Positions 40,475 to 48,255 of a stretch of DNA of 48,255 nucleotides are shown piece after piece. Numbering within the stretch: position 1 is the stretch's first letter; each line of letters opens with the position of its first letter. The position numbers and the translations under genes are program-made. The notes under the pieces were generated by a model, which did no database searches, was not told the origin of the DNA, and worked only from the letters and a program-made list of their open reading frames with translations. This DNA comes from Planctomycetota bacterium (lineage in GTDB: Bacteria > Planctomycetota > Planctomycetia > Pirellulales > Thermoguttaceae): the NCBI GenBank assembly GCA_029550925.1, contig JAKPGL010000216.1, forward strand, positions 1 to 48,255, in the 5' to 3' direction.

Positions 40475-43400
40475 TTACTCCCCAGCAGTTGCCGGGCGGA
40501 GCCGGTAGGCAAAAATCCCCGGCGAGCAGCGGAGGCGGATTTCTTCTTTTGCTTCGTCCGGCTCAAGCCGACGGCGGGCCACCACCCGGCCTTCGATGTC
40601 TAAATGTTCCAGAATCTCTGGCCTGGGCAATTTCCAAGGTAATCTTTCCCATCGAATCCGGAGATCAAACGGCCGGTCGGCGTCCGGAAGCGGCGTAAGG
40701 AGCAGGGCTTGGCCTTCCGGGTGAAGCCGAAGGCCGCCCGCAGTAACCAGCGGGCCAAAGTCGATCGGTTTGGCCTCCGGATTTTGCCGGGCAAGCACCG
40801 GATCCTCTTCCGCCGAAAGCGGGGTCCATTGAAGCGGTGGGGCCGATCGCTTGCCGGCCTCCGCCTCCGGTTTGCCTGCCTCCTGCCCGGATTGACCCGG
40901 TCCACCGCCCGACGCCTCTTGGAGCCGAAGCAGGCCAAGCCGGATACGATGCTGCCCGTCGTCGGAGCCTAAAATCCACAGTCGTCTGCCGCTTTGGGGA
41001 TCATACAGTCCGGCCCGCAATTCCCACTGGGCGCCAGGCCGGGCGCTGGCGGGAATCTGTCCGGCGGCTTTGGCAGCGATTGGGCCGATCTGGTCCTTCG
41101 TAAAATCGCCGCCATGATGGCTGGCGTGAAAGACGATTTCTCCGTTGGCGTTGCAGAAATGCAAGAAGGGGCGGTAACCGGCCGGGATGGGCTCATCGGC
41201 TTGCCAGCGAATCAGCATTTCAAATCGGCCGTCGTCCAGCGGCTGGAATTTTTCCACCGAAAGGCGGATCGACCGAAGCCCGACCACCATCCGGCCGTTC
41301 ACATATAGTTCCTCGGGCGATTGGGCGATTTCGACGATTCGGCCATCGCGTCGGCAAATACTGGCTTCGACCAGGCCGCCTTCGACCGGCGTCCGGGCCA
41401 GGAATCCGTACTGGGGCAACTGCACGCCTTCGACGGTCCAATCCTGCTTGCCGCGGTTGACCCAGACCCTGGCGCCGCCGGACCAGAGCACTTGCTGGCG
41501 GTGCAGATCGGCCTGGGGCAGGCTGGCCCGCAGCGTCCACTCCTCTCGGCCCTCCGCGCCGCCAGCAGAGACGAACCGCACCTGCTGAATGGTTCTCAGA
41601 GCCAGCGCCTGGCCCAACCGACTCAGAAGCCAATACTTCCGAACCACATCCCGGCCAAACGGCGCCGGAACCATGGCCGGATGACCGGTCAGCACCTCCG
41701 TACTGATATAATCATCGCTCAGGATGCCGTGCAGGCGCTCGTCCAGACCGCCGGCATATCGGCCCGAATAGCCCGCTCCGTGGAGCACAAACCGGTCATG
41801 GTGGGCCGCATCGAACCAGGCAATGCGCTCGGCGTCCTGGCAGGGCCAATGCCACACGGTCCACCGATAATATCCTTTGCCCTCCGGCGGACTGACGCGC
41901 AGATGGTTCGTCTGCGCCCCGTCCAGGTAGCCGATCAGTTGGTCATGGCCGCTCTCGGAAATCTGCGGCGCATGGTCGCCCAAAAGGTCCCGAATCCAGG
42001 CAAAGAGCCTGCCCCAGGTATCTCGGGTATATTTTTTGGTAAAAAATTGACCATCGGCCGTCCAATAATCATACGGCCCGATGCTCGACCATACGTCGAT
42101 AAAATACGCCGTGGGCGCTAGCTCCTTTTTAATCGTTTCCAGGTTGGGCCGAAGGTACTCTTCCACCCGGTCGGCCCGGTAGCGGTAGGATTGGGCCTGA
42201 CGAGATTCATGGAGCCAGGCCCGCACCGGGCGCCCATCCGCCGTAAAGGCAATGTTCTTCTCGTAGGAAAACCCTTCGGCGTCCGGATAGAAGTCGATAT
42301 AGTTATCATGGAGGGCAAACGGTACGCCCGCCTGACGGCAAACGGCGATCAAACGGTGCATCTGTTCGAGGCTGCCAAACTGCGGATTGGGCGGATAGAT
42401 TTCCGGCAGTCGATAGTCGTAGCCCCACCGCTGCCAATTGTGCCAGATGACCATGCTATGGCGCAGGCCGTATCGGAAGGCTTTTTGGAGGGCGTCGGCG
42501 CTGGGGTCGTACCGGCCGCCCCAAAGGTCGAACACAAATCGGCCGGCGGCTTTGGGTGCGCCGTCGGAGGCCCGCAGACCGTTCACCTGCCGCCAATGCC
42601 GGACCGCCTGCCAGACATCCGGTGCAGGAACAAAAGTCCATGTGGCCTCGTCGGAAACATGGATGGAGCTGTGCCGCTGGGTAGGATTGATCCGGTATTC
42701 GCTCGGCGGCAAATCCACCGCCTGCACCATCGCCAAACCGCCGGCAAACTCCATGCCCACAAACGAGGTCGAAAGCCGATGACCGTCAAAACCCAATTGG
42801 AACGGCCCCGGCTGGCGCAGCACATTGCCCGGTCCGGCATAGACAGCCAGGACCGGCTGGCTCCATCGGCCAACGGCCACATCCTCAATCCGAAACACCT
42901 CCCACGGCTTCGACGCCGGGGCATCTTCCAGCCAGAACTTGGCCCGGAGCACGCCGTCGGCAATCCAGAGTTTGCCGATCAGAGTAAACGGCCCGGCCAG
43001 CGAGCGGAACCGATGCCGCCAGATGGCCTCCGGTTTCCCCTCCGGCTGTTCCGGCCCGTGGAGTTCCTGAAGCAATATCGGCGACCCTTGGGGGTCCAAT
43101 CGGGCGCCGAACAGATGGACCTGAAACCCTTGGAAATAGAGCCAGGCGTCAGCGGGGCCACCCCGACCGGCTTCTGCCGAACCTGGTTGATCTGGTCGCT
43201 GGGGGTTGGGTTCTGCCGGCCCGAAACCGATCACCGCATCCAGCAGTCCCCGCCGACCCGGCCAAACCCGCACCTGATACTCCGTCTGCTCGCACCGAGT
43301 CTTCCCCAGCAGAAAAGATCCCTCTTGGCTTGGCGGCGGAAACGGAGCTTGCGGCGGTAATTGGCCGCACTGGAGCACCGGCTCGGCCCAGTAGGCCGAG

Positions 43401-44392
43401 TCCCAGCCGGTATCCTGCTTCGGCCCAGGATGCGACTCCAATTGAAGCCGAACCGTCTGCCCGGCGAACTGGCTCAGATCCACTTCCACCGGTTGCCAGG
43501 TTTTGGCCACCAGGTGCTTTTCCCAGACCACCTGACCGAACTGCCCTTCCGGGACGTCCCAGCCCAGGACCCGCACCCGGAACGTCAACCCATCGCTCCC
43601 ACCCTCCGGAATCTGCCCCAAAAAGCACCGGAACAGGATTGGTTTTTCGGACGGCAGTTGCAGCGGTAGTTCGATGAGCATGGCGCCGGCCCGGCCTTGG
43701 CGCCACGGGGGATGGACGGCAAAACCTTCCCGGCTCTGGCCGGCCAAGTTGAACTGGCTCCGATAAAGGGCGGTTCCGGTCGGCTCATGCACGCCGGTCC
43801 AACCGGCGGGCATCGTCTGGGCTGGCTGGCCAAACACTTGATAGACCATCCGATAGACCGGCAGTTGATCCAGGGCCAATTCGCCCGACGCCGGCGCCGG
43901 CTGCGCCGCCCAGGGGAGGGGTCGGCTTGGCCGAGGCGGGGCCGCCAATTTGGTCTGGAAAATCAAAATCGGGTGCGCTAAATACTCCTGCCCGCCATGC
44001 TGAAACCGCACATAAGCATGGATGGGATAATGGGCCGAGTAGGTCGGCCGGCCGGCGGTGATTTGAAATTCCAGGCGTTGCACGCCGGGGGGATTGCCTG
44101 GGCGGTTGAGATCCCGGGCCGGCACCTGGAACCGGACCGGATCGGCAGGCTGGCATTGCCAGCGGTCGATCAGGCGAAGTTGCACACTGCCGCTAATCGG
44201 CTCGGCGGCCTTGTTTTGCAGCACCACGGCCACCGGGATTGGCTGGCCGATTTGGGTTACTTCCGAAGGGCCTTCGATGCGGGCGGTAATCGGCCCGGCC
44301 TGATCCACCGGCGGATCAAACCCGACGGCCCGCTCCGATGCCAGTCCGACCAAGGCTACCCAAAGAAGTAATATTTTACTGCGACGACCCAT
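40475..44392 (-). CDS. Large secreted protein with GH129/GH101-like catalytic core
   Basis: A 1305-residue exported protein. GGAG lies 9 bases before the ATG and a 24-residue signal peptide follows (cleavage near AVGFD). N-terminal beta domains span roughly 30-590. A TIM-barrel-like core (about 615-880) contains FALHDNYIDFYPD, FTADGRPVRAW, AYFIDVWSS with Asp766 and PQISESGHDQ with Glu813. The order and several words match the smaller enzyme at 17025-19142 (EYDNYTDILP, LQADGQRMKAW, FIDVTT, GGEHG). Beta-rich domains follow to the end, including a segment with RFEMLIRWQADEPIPAG and a Gly/Gln/Glu linker near 1165-1190. It is probably a glycosidase on complex glycans; substrate unknown. It is the first gene of a run with the activator and asnB genes. 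Confidence 0.72.
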   Translation of the reverse strand: MGRRSKILLLWVALVGLASERAVGFDPPVDQAGPITARIEGPSEVTQIGQPIPVAVVLQNKAAEPISGSVQLRLIDRWQCQPADPVRFQVPARDLNRPGNPPGVQRLEFQITAGRPTYSAHYPIHAYVRFQHGGQEYLAHPILIFQTKLAAPPRPSRPLPWAAQPAPASGELALDQLPVYRMVYQVFGQPAQTMPAGWTGVHEPTGTALYRSQFNLAGQSREGFAVHPPWRQGRAGAMLIELPLQLPSEKPILFRCFLGQIPEGGSDGLTFRVRVLGWDVPEGQFGQVVWEKHLVAKTWQPVEVDLSQFAGQTVRLQLESHPGPKQDTGWDSAYWAEPVLQCGQLPPQAPFPPPSQEGSFLLGKTRCEQTEYQVRVWPGRRGLLDAVIGFGPAEPNPQRPDQPGSAEAGRGGPADAWLYFQGFQVHLFGARLDPQGSPILLQELHGPEQPEGKPEAIWRHRFRSLAGPFTLIGKLWIADGVLRAKFWLEDAPASKPWEVFRIEDVAVGRWSQPVLAVYAGPGNVLRQPGPFQLGFDGHRLSTSFVGMEFAGGLAMVQAVDLPPSEYRINPTQRHSSIHVSDEATWTFVPAPDVWQAVRHWRQVNGLRASDGAPKAAGRFVFDLWGGRYDPSADALQKAFRYGLRHSMVIWHNWQRWGYDYRLPEIYPPNPQFGSLEQMHRLIAVCRQAGVPFALHDNYIDFYPDAEGFSYEKNIAFTADGRPVRAWLHESRQAQSYRYRADRVEEYLRPNLETIKKELAPTAYFIDVWSSIGPYDYWTADGQFFTKKYTRDTWGRLFAWIRDLLGDHAPQISESGHDQLIGYLDGAQTNHLRVSPPEGKGYYRWTVWHWPCQDAERIAWFDAAHHDRFVLHGAGYSGRYAGGLDERLHGILSDDYISTEVLTGHPAMVPAPFGRDVVRKYWLLSRLGQALALRTIQQVRFVSAGGAEGREEWTLRASLPQADLHRQQVLWSGGARVWVNRGKQDWTVEGVQLPQYGFLARTPVEGGLVEASICRRDGRIVEIAQSPEELYVNGRMVVGLRSIRLSVEKFQPLDDGRFEMLIRWQADEPIPAGYRPFLHFCNANGEIVFHASHHGGDFTKDQIGPIAAKAAGQIPASARPGAQWELRAGLYDPQSGRRLWILGSDDGQHRIRLGLLRLQEASGGGPGQSGQEAGKPEAEAGKRSAPPLQWTPLSAEEDPVLARQNPEAKPIDFGPLVTAGGLRLHPEGQALLLTPLPDADRPFDLRIRWERLPWKLPRPEILEHLDIEGRVVARRRLEPDEAKEEIRLRCSPGIFAYRLRPATAGE

Positions 44393-44702
44393 GTCGGCCT
44401 CTCCTCAAGAAAACGAACACGGATGTATTTTGGCTTGTAGGTTCTTCGAGGGGGAAACGGAAATATTCCGACAGGGAACACACCGGCTGCTGACTCCCCT
44501 AGGGAAGACTACCATTGTACCCCATTGGCTGGGTTCCATGAGTATCCCATTTTTCCGTCGGCTTGCCAAGAAGAGACCCAAATAGGGTGGGAGGGGACTT
44601 GTCAATCGGAGGGTTTTGCGGAAAAGTAAAGGTGAGGCGGGATTCCGTGAGGAATCCGTAGGGTTTCTAGGCAAGGTGGGTTGAGAAGAATGGGCCTGAG
44701 CT
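44393..44702. other. Divergent promoter region between the large glycosidase-like and Trm112-like genes
   Basis: On the minus strand TACAAT (plus-strand 44514-44519) is a good -10 box for the glycosidase-like gene, with a leader of about 115 bases. CCCATTGGC at 44521-44529 sits directly upstream of that -10 and matches the repeats in front of the MFS gene. A TTGACA on the same strand (near 44598) has only a poor -10 partner. I see no clear promoter for the plus-strand gene. Confidence 0.42.
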
Positions 44703-44960
44703 ATGGTAGATACGGAACTGCTGAAGATGTTGGTTTGTCCGGAGACGCATCAGCCGCTGCGGGAAGCGGATGAAGGATTGCTGGCGAAGCTGAACGAGGC
44801 GATCCGGGCGGGCAGAGTGAAGAATCGCTCTGGCTCGTCGGTTACCGAAACGTTGAGCGAAGCCCTCCTGCGTCAAGACGGCAAAGTACTCTATCCGGTT
44901 CGGGACGGAATTCCGGTGCTGCTGGTGGACGAGGGGATTCTGCTAGAGAACCTTGGGTAA
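44703..44960 (+). CDS. Trm112-family small protein
   Basis: An 85-residue protein matching the Trm112/UPF0434 fold: LLKMLVCPETHQPLRE at the start and GKVLYPVRDGIPVLLVDEGI at the end. Homologues bind zinc or stabilise methyltransferases, but this one keeps only one cysteine, so zinc binding is unlikely. The ribosome site is weak. It stands alone between the glycosidase-like gene and a MITE copy. Confidence 0.85.
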   Translation: MVDTELLKMLVCPETHQPLREADEGLLAKLNEAIRAGRVKNRSGSSVTETLSEALLRQDGKVLYPVRDGIPVLLVDEGILLENLG

Positions 44961-45045
44961 GGTCTCTTGGGTCTTCCATGAGGGATACTAAAAGGGGCGT
45001 GCCACGGGATGTGTCCCAGAAGAGTTTGCCGGGAAGAGAAAGTTT

Positions 45046-45307
45046 GGAACATTTCTGCCGTCTCAAGTAGGGACCGACGCTCTGGCATTCCTCTGTGCCA
45101 GGGGGGCATCCAACATGGCGTCGTTCCTGCGTAAGCAGCTTTTGATTGTTTAGCTTTCTGGTTTCCCGCGGATGGGGGCAAGCCTGGACTGCCGCTAGAG
45201 CGGGAATGACAAATAGGGTTCGGACTGCCACGTTCGCGGCAATGACAACAGGATTCCTTCCGGAGGGTGGAAAGAAGAGGATATCCCCCACTCGGCTGAA
45301 TTGTTAC
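45046..45307. mobile_element. MITE-like element, copy D (about 262 bp)
   Basis: The right end on the reverse strand reads GTAACAATTCAGCCGAGTG, a close match to copies A and C, and sits on TA. The left end near GGAACATTTCTGCCG is diverged and its exact position is uncertain. Inside are GCCTGGACTGCCGC and TAGAGCGGGAATGACA arms of the family hairpin. It fills most of the 383-base gap between the Trm112-like and HEPN genes; nothing else is recognisable there. Confidence 0.55.
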
Positions 45308-45343
45308 GAAAATTTCTCGTCTGGACCGAAAGAATGGTTGGGT

Positions 45344-45787
45344 CTAGTCCTTTAGAGGTGGATCAGGGCTGGGCTGGGAATCGGGATTTTCCGTTACGTT
45401 TTGCTGGAGTTTTTGAGAAACAAACTGACGGACTTTTTCTGTAACGGCGATCGCCTGCTGGGTCTCCTGCTGGGAAGGCATATAAAATTCTTCGCCGTAC
45501 CGGAGTACGGTGGCATATCGACTCAGCTGATCTGATTCCCACGCTCTCAGAATTTGGAATTCGGGGTCGATTTTGGTACAAAGATGGATCAGCACTTCCA
45601 GTCGGTGCGTTCTGGGATGTTCCCGGCCATGGGAGATCAAAAAGGCCTTCAGATACTTTTCGCAGCACTGTTGGAGATGGAAGCAGACCATGTCGGAGAC
45701 CGGATCGGCAGTAGCCAGTTCATCGAGCGCGATCTTCCAATCGTGCTCGGCTTTGGCGATCCACTGACGGACCGTTTCCGGATTCAC
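45344..45787 (-). CDS. HEPN-domain protein of an MNT-HEPN pair
   Basis: A 147-residue all-helical HEPN protein. Typical segments are WIAKAEHDWKIALDEL, CFHLQQCCEKYLKAFLISHG and HPRTHRLEVLIHLC. It starts with GTG at 45787, and this GTG overlaps the stop of the MNT gene as GTGA, so the two are translationally coupled. In MntA-HepT toxin-antitoxin pairs the HEPN partner is an RNase carrying RX4HXY, whose Tyr is AMPylated. Here the His after the Arg is followed by Arg-Leu, so the Tyr is absent. It may be a non-toxic or differently controlled variant. Confidence 0.85.
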   Translation of the reverse strand: MNPETVRQWIAKAEHDWKIALDELATADPVSDMVCFHLQQCCEKYLKAFLISHGREHPRTHRLEVLIHLCTKIDPEFQILRAWESDQLSRYATVLRYGEEFYMPSQQETQQAIAVTEKVRQFVSQKLQQNVTENPDSQPSPDPPLKD

Positions 45788-46110
45788 AGTTCAATTCCTT
45801 CTCGAAAGGCGTAGTAGGTCAAATAGCCGGGATCGTTGCGTCGCTGGGCGGCGGTTTTCGATGATTGAATGAACACGTCCGCAAAAATGTCCTCTTCTGC
45901 AAGCCGCCAACAGATACGAGAAACCAAGTCTTCCCGCCGGGAAAACGGCAGGTCCTGATCCACCACCACATAGAAATCCCAATCGCTTGTCAGCCGGGCG
46001 TCGCCTCGAGAGCGGCTGCCGAAGAGCATCAGATGGCGAACCGTACACCCTGCCTGCTGGATTTCTGTGGTGATGATTGTTTTGGCCCGCTCCATCAGAG
46101 GGTCGGTCAT
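45784..46110 (-). CDS. Minimal nucleotidyltransferase (MNT) partner
   Basis: A 108-residue nucleotidyltransferase of the polymerase-beta fold. The active site reads FGSRSRGDARLTSDWDFYVV, which supplies the GS and paired Asp metal ligands; a third acidic residue lies in FADVFI. ATG 46110 is chosen over a longer frame because AAGGAGG lies 7 bases before it. In characterised pairs the MNT protein AMPylates the HEPN toxin and so acts as antitoxin. It is the first gene of the pair. Confidence 0.87.
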   Translation of the reverse strand: MTDPLMERAKTIITTEIQQAGCTVRHLMLFGSRSRGDARLTSDWDFYVVVDQDLPFSRREDLVSRICWRLAEEDIFADVFIQSSKTAAQRRNDPGYLTYYAFREGIEL

Positions 46111-46296
46111 TGCCCAACCTCCTTCCATCCCCGCGATTTGCCCACGATAGACCCTAATATGTTGAGAATCTCCGGAGGGAAGAATCCATCCCGTCTCGAT
46201 CCACCCATTCCGGGAAAATACATCATACCTCAATCTCCCTCGAGGGGAGGAGGGGGCAGGCCGGGAAAATTCCGTTGGCCTGTGTCGCTATCCGTT

Positions 46297-46503
46297 TTGC
46301 TCCCCCCGCCGGGGACCCATTGGTATCTACACATTTTGCAGTGCGGTGGGAAGGCCGTTCTGTTTTAGCCTTTCCCCCATCCGAGAATTCCCCTGGAGAA
46401 GGTTTGTGTTGACAAACCGGCGTTGCCGGGCCTAGCGGTCCTTTGCCGTCGCAGGCCAAAGAGAACCTCCTCTCTCGGCGACACCGACTTGTGTAGATAC
46501 CAA
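46297..46503. repeat. Dispersed repeat, copy 2, bounded by a 14-bp inverted repeat
   Basis: TTGGTATCTACACA (46320-46333) recurs in perfect inverted orientation as TGTGTAGATACCAA (46490-46503), 156 bases apart. The left arm lies inside the segment shared with 28521-28575. GC-rich flanks (CCCCGCCGGGG on the left, AGGCCGGGGAG on the right) extend the symmetry roughly. Confidence 0.55.
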
Positions 46504-46645
46504 AGGCCGGGGAGAGGGCGACGCAGGTGCGCCCATCCGGCGATCTGGCTTCCCCTTTCCTCGAATCTCTTGCAGTCGGATGGGTTGTTGTCTCCGGGCT
46601 TGATAAAAAGACGATCCCCACGGATAATTAGCCTTTAAGTAAGCA

Positions 46646-46773
46646 ACTGGAGTTTTGCAAAATGGGCTTGTTCAGGTGTTCGCAGACGGAACAGGTCCCT
46701 CAAAAATCCCGTGATTTTTGGGGGTCGGTAGTGTACAAGATCGGTGGAAATCTCCAATTGGCAAAACTCCAGT
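46646..46773. mobile_element. 128-bp element with 20-bp terminal inverted repeats
   Basis: The left end ACTGGAGTTTTGCAAAATGG and the right end on the reverse strand ACTGGAGTTTTGCCAATTGG match at 18 of 20 positions. The interior holds a further hairpin, CCCTCAAAAATC facing GATTTTTGGGGG. AAGTAAGCA before and GAGCAAGCA after could be a decayed 9-base target duplication. It has no coding capacity and is unrelated to the four-copy MITE family. Confidence 0.55.
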
Positions 46774-46967
46774 GAGCAAGCAACACGGTTCGTTTTTCCG
46801 GAGAGGGGATGTTCCGTCATTGGAGGGACCCAGGAAGCAACGGCCAGGCCTTTGGCCCAAAACAGGAGGGCCTCTCTAGCCCACGCTTTCTTCCCGAGAA
46901 CTTCCCTTTTGGAGACGTGAGGGAACCAACAGGTTTATGAGTTACCTACTCATCCGGGGGAGCTACG

Positions 46968-47306
46968 ATGACCACGGTGTTCAAAAAGATCATTGATCGG
47001 CAGATACCGGCCAAGATCGTCTATGAAGACGACCAGGCGTTGGTCTTTGAAGACATCCATCCGCAGGCGCCGGTCCACTTGATTGTGATTCCCAAAAAAG
47101 AGATCCCCACCGTCAACGATATTACCGAGGCGGACGAGGCGTTGGTGGGGCATCTGTTTGGGGTGATGGCGAAGGTGGCGCGTCAGTTGGGTTTGGCGGG
47201 CGGTTATCGGGTGGTAACCAACTGCGGGCCGGACGCCGGTCAGGAAGTCATGCACCTGCATTTTCATATGCTCGGCGGTCGCACCTTTGACTGGCCGCCG
47301 GGGTAA
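46968..47306 (+). CDS. HIT-family (HINT-like) nucleotide hydrolase
   Basis: A 112-residue protein close to bacterial HinT. The histidine triad is HLHFHMLGG near the C-terminus, and the N-terminal half has IVYEDDQALVFEDIHPQAPVH and LIVIPKKEIPT as in purine nucleoside phosphoramidases. GGGGGAG lies upstream of the ATG. It hydrolyses AMP-linked amides in the cytoplasm. No operon partner is evident. Confidence 0.96.
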   Translation: MTTVFKKIIDRQIPAKIVYEDDQALVFEDIHPQAPVHLIVIPKKEIPTVNDITEADEALVGHLFGVMAKVARQLGLAGGYRVVTNCGPDAGQEVMHLHFHMLGGRTFDWPPG

Positions 47307-47408
47307 GCGGAGCAGCGGGCGCAGCCACAGCGGGACAGGCCCAGGATCGCCGCCCCGGGCGCTCCCCCTTCCGGGATTGGAAAGAGCGTCGGGCAGACAT
47401 AGACTGGG

Positions 47409-48255
47409 TTACGATTTCTGCGTGCGTTTCCAGGCGACCACCTCCTGGATTGTTTGGTCGAGCGTATATTCGGGTTGGAACCCCGTCAGACGTCGCAGCA
47501 GGCGCACATCCGGGGTACGTCGTCGGCAGTCTTCAAAGTCCGGCCCATAGACCTCCTGGTAACTTTGGAACTGGATGGGCAGATTGGGATCGACGGCGGC
47601 GATGACCCGACGGGCCAACTCGAGAATCGTGATCGGCCGATCGCTGCCGATGTTGACCACCTTGCCGACGGCTTCCGGGGCGTCCATCAGCAAAAGCACC
47701 GCCCGAACCACGTCCCGCACATGGGCGAAAGAACGGATCTGCAAGCCGTCGTCATGGACCAGCAGCGGGCCGCCGGCCAAGGCCGCCTCCACAAACCGGG
47801 CCAACACCATCCCATAGGCGCCGGTCTGCCGGGGACCGACCACGTTGAAAAACCGACCGATCACGACCGGCACCCCCGCCTGCCGATGCCAGGCCAACGC
47901 CAGGAACTCGTCGATGGCCTTGGAGGCCCCATACGCCCATCGAGGCCGACTGGTCGGCCCGAAGACCATCTCCTCCGTTTCGGTCCAGGTGGGTTTGGGA
48001 TTTTTGCCATAGACTTCGCTGCTACTGGCCAGGAAGAATTTTACCGATTGGCCCTGTTGGCAACGTCGGCCCAAAGCCCGCAAGATCAGCCCGGTCGGAA
48101 GGATATTGGTTTCGATGGTTCGGACCGGATCGGCGGCGATCAGGGCCACCCCCACTGCGGCGGCCAAATGATATACCTGGTCCGCCTGGGCCGTGATCTG
48201 CTCCACCACCGCCGGGTCCGCCACACTGGCCCGAAGATATTCCAGCCGAGGATGC
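47409..48255 (-). CDS. NAD-dependent nucleotide-sugar epimerase/dehydratase, 5' end missing
   Basis: At least 282 codons of an extended short-chain dehydrogenase; the frame stays open to the right edge, so the first 40-60 residues with the Gly-rich NAD loop are outside the window. Visible motifs are VYHLAAAVGV, FFLASSSEVYG (catalytic Ser/Thr region), WAYGASKAIDE (the YxxxK pair), VVIGRFFNVVGPRQ and the substrate-loop RSFAHVRDVV. This is the pattern of UDP-glucose 4-epimerases and UDP-glucuronate decarboxylases; the two are not separable here. It probably makes sugar precursors for surface polysaccharide. Confidence 0.92.
   Translation of the reverse strand, partial: HPRLEYLRASVADPAVVEQITAQADQVYHLAAAVGVALIAADPVRTIETNILPTGLILRALGRRCQQGQSVKFFLASSSEVYGKNPKPTWTETEEMVFGPTSRPRWAYGASKAIDEFLALAWHRQAGVPVVIGRFFNVVGPRQTGAYGMVLARFVEAALAGGPLLVHDDGLQIRSFAHVRDVVRAVLLLMDAPEAVGKVVNIGSDRPITILELARRVIAAVDPNLPIQFQSYQEVYGPDFEDCRRRTPDVRLLRRLTGFQPEYTLDQTIQEVVAWKRTQKS

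Larger units (their letters stand above)
46111..46967. other. 857-base intergenic region carrying two inverted-repeat structures
   Basis: No gene is supported. The region holds a dispersed repeat with a long-range inverted repeat (46297-46503) and a separate 128-bp element (46646-46773), listed individually. The rest shows no recognisable pattern; the promoters of the MNT pair and the HIT gene should lie at its two ends. Confidence 0.5.

Noticed and set aside
39123-40508. 461-codon open frame on the plus strand
   Set aside because: Antisense to the corrinoid-activator gene, which has complete ferredoxin and ASKHA motifs.
42191-43360. 389-codon open frame on the plus strand
   Set aside because: Antisense shadow of the 1305-residue secreted protein; GC-rich codon bias keeps the opposite frame open.

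Overview
The window reads as a chromosome segment of a planctomycete, probably in or near the Pirellulales/Thermogutta group. The evidence is a DUF1559 pseudopilin-like protein with the H-X9-DG signature, a LamG protein ending in a PEP-CTERM sorting signal, a transmembrane Ser/Thr kinase, a ThuA-domain protein, many large secreted glycosidase-like proteins and a moderately GC-rich composition. The genus is an inference. I saw no rRNA, tRNA, CRISPR array, integrase or transposase.

Layout. 1-5970 (minus strand): the start of a membrane spermidine-synthase-like gene, an exported Memo-AMMECR1 fusion, a BON-domain protein and a complete mlaE-mlaF-mlaD lipid-transport operon. 6465-21941: a glycan region. 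It holds a GntR/LacI-type regulator, a LamG/PEP-CTERM protein, a DUF1559 protein, a secreted sialidase, an N-acetylneuraminate lyase and a mutarotase-like kelch domain fused to a sodium/solute symporter, all on the plus strand. Converging on them are two secreted glycosidases: a clan GH-A enzyme with carbohydrate-binding modules, and a protein whose catalytic layout resembles GH129/GH101 alpha-N-acetylgalactosaminidases. Together they suggest release, capture, import and breakdown of sialic acid from O-linked glycoprotein glycans, under local control.

22146-34801: a ThuA protein, a membrane-anchored or Tat-exported flavodoxin, a leaderless Ser/Thr kinase with an external sensor domain, an MFS transporter with a large central loop, an HD-domain nuclease, a benzoylformate-decarboxylase-like ThDP enzyme, YidC with an inserted PDZ domain, and an endonuclease III homologue. 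35112-48255: a PAP2-like protein, asparagine synthetase, a ferredoxin/ASKHA corrinoid-activator protein, a 1305-residue secreted protein whose catalytic core resembles the GH129-like enzyme, a Trm112-like protein, an MNT-HEPN pair, a HIT protein and a truncated nucleotide-sugar epimerase.

Non-coding structure is rich. Four copies of a 196-302 bp MITE-like element with about 20 bp inverted ends lie at 6465, 8065, 12792 and 45046. Three of them sit inside the sialic-acid region. Two further repeat types occur near 28521/46297 and at 46646-46773. All intergenic sites were read by eye and none was scored by software.
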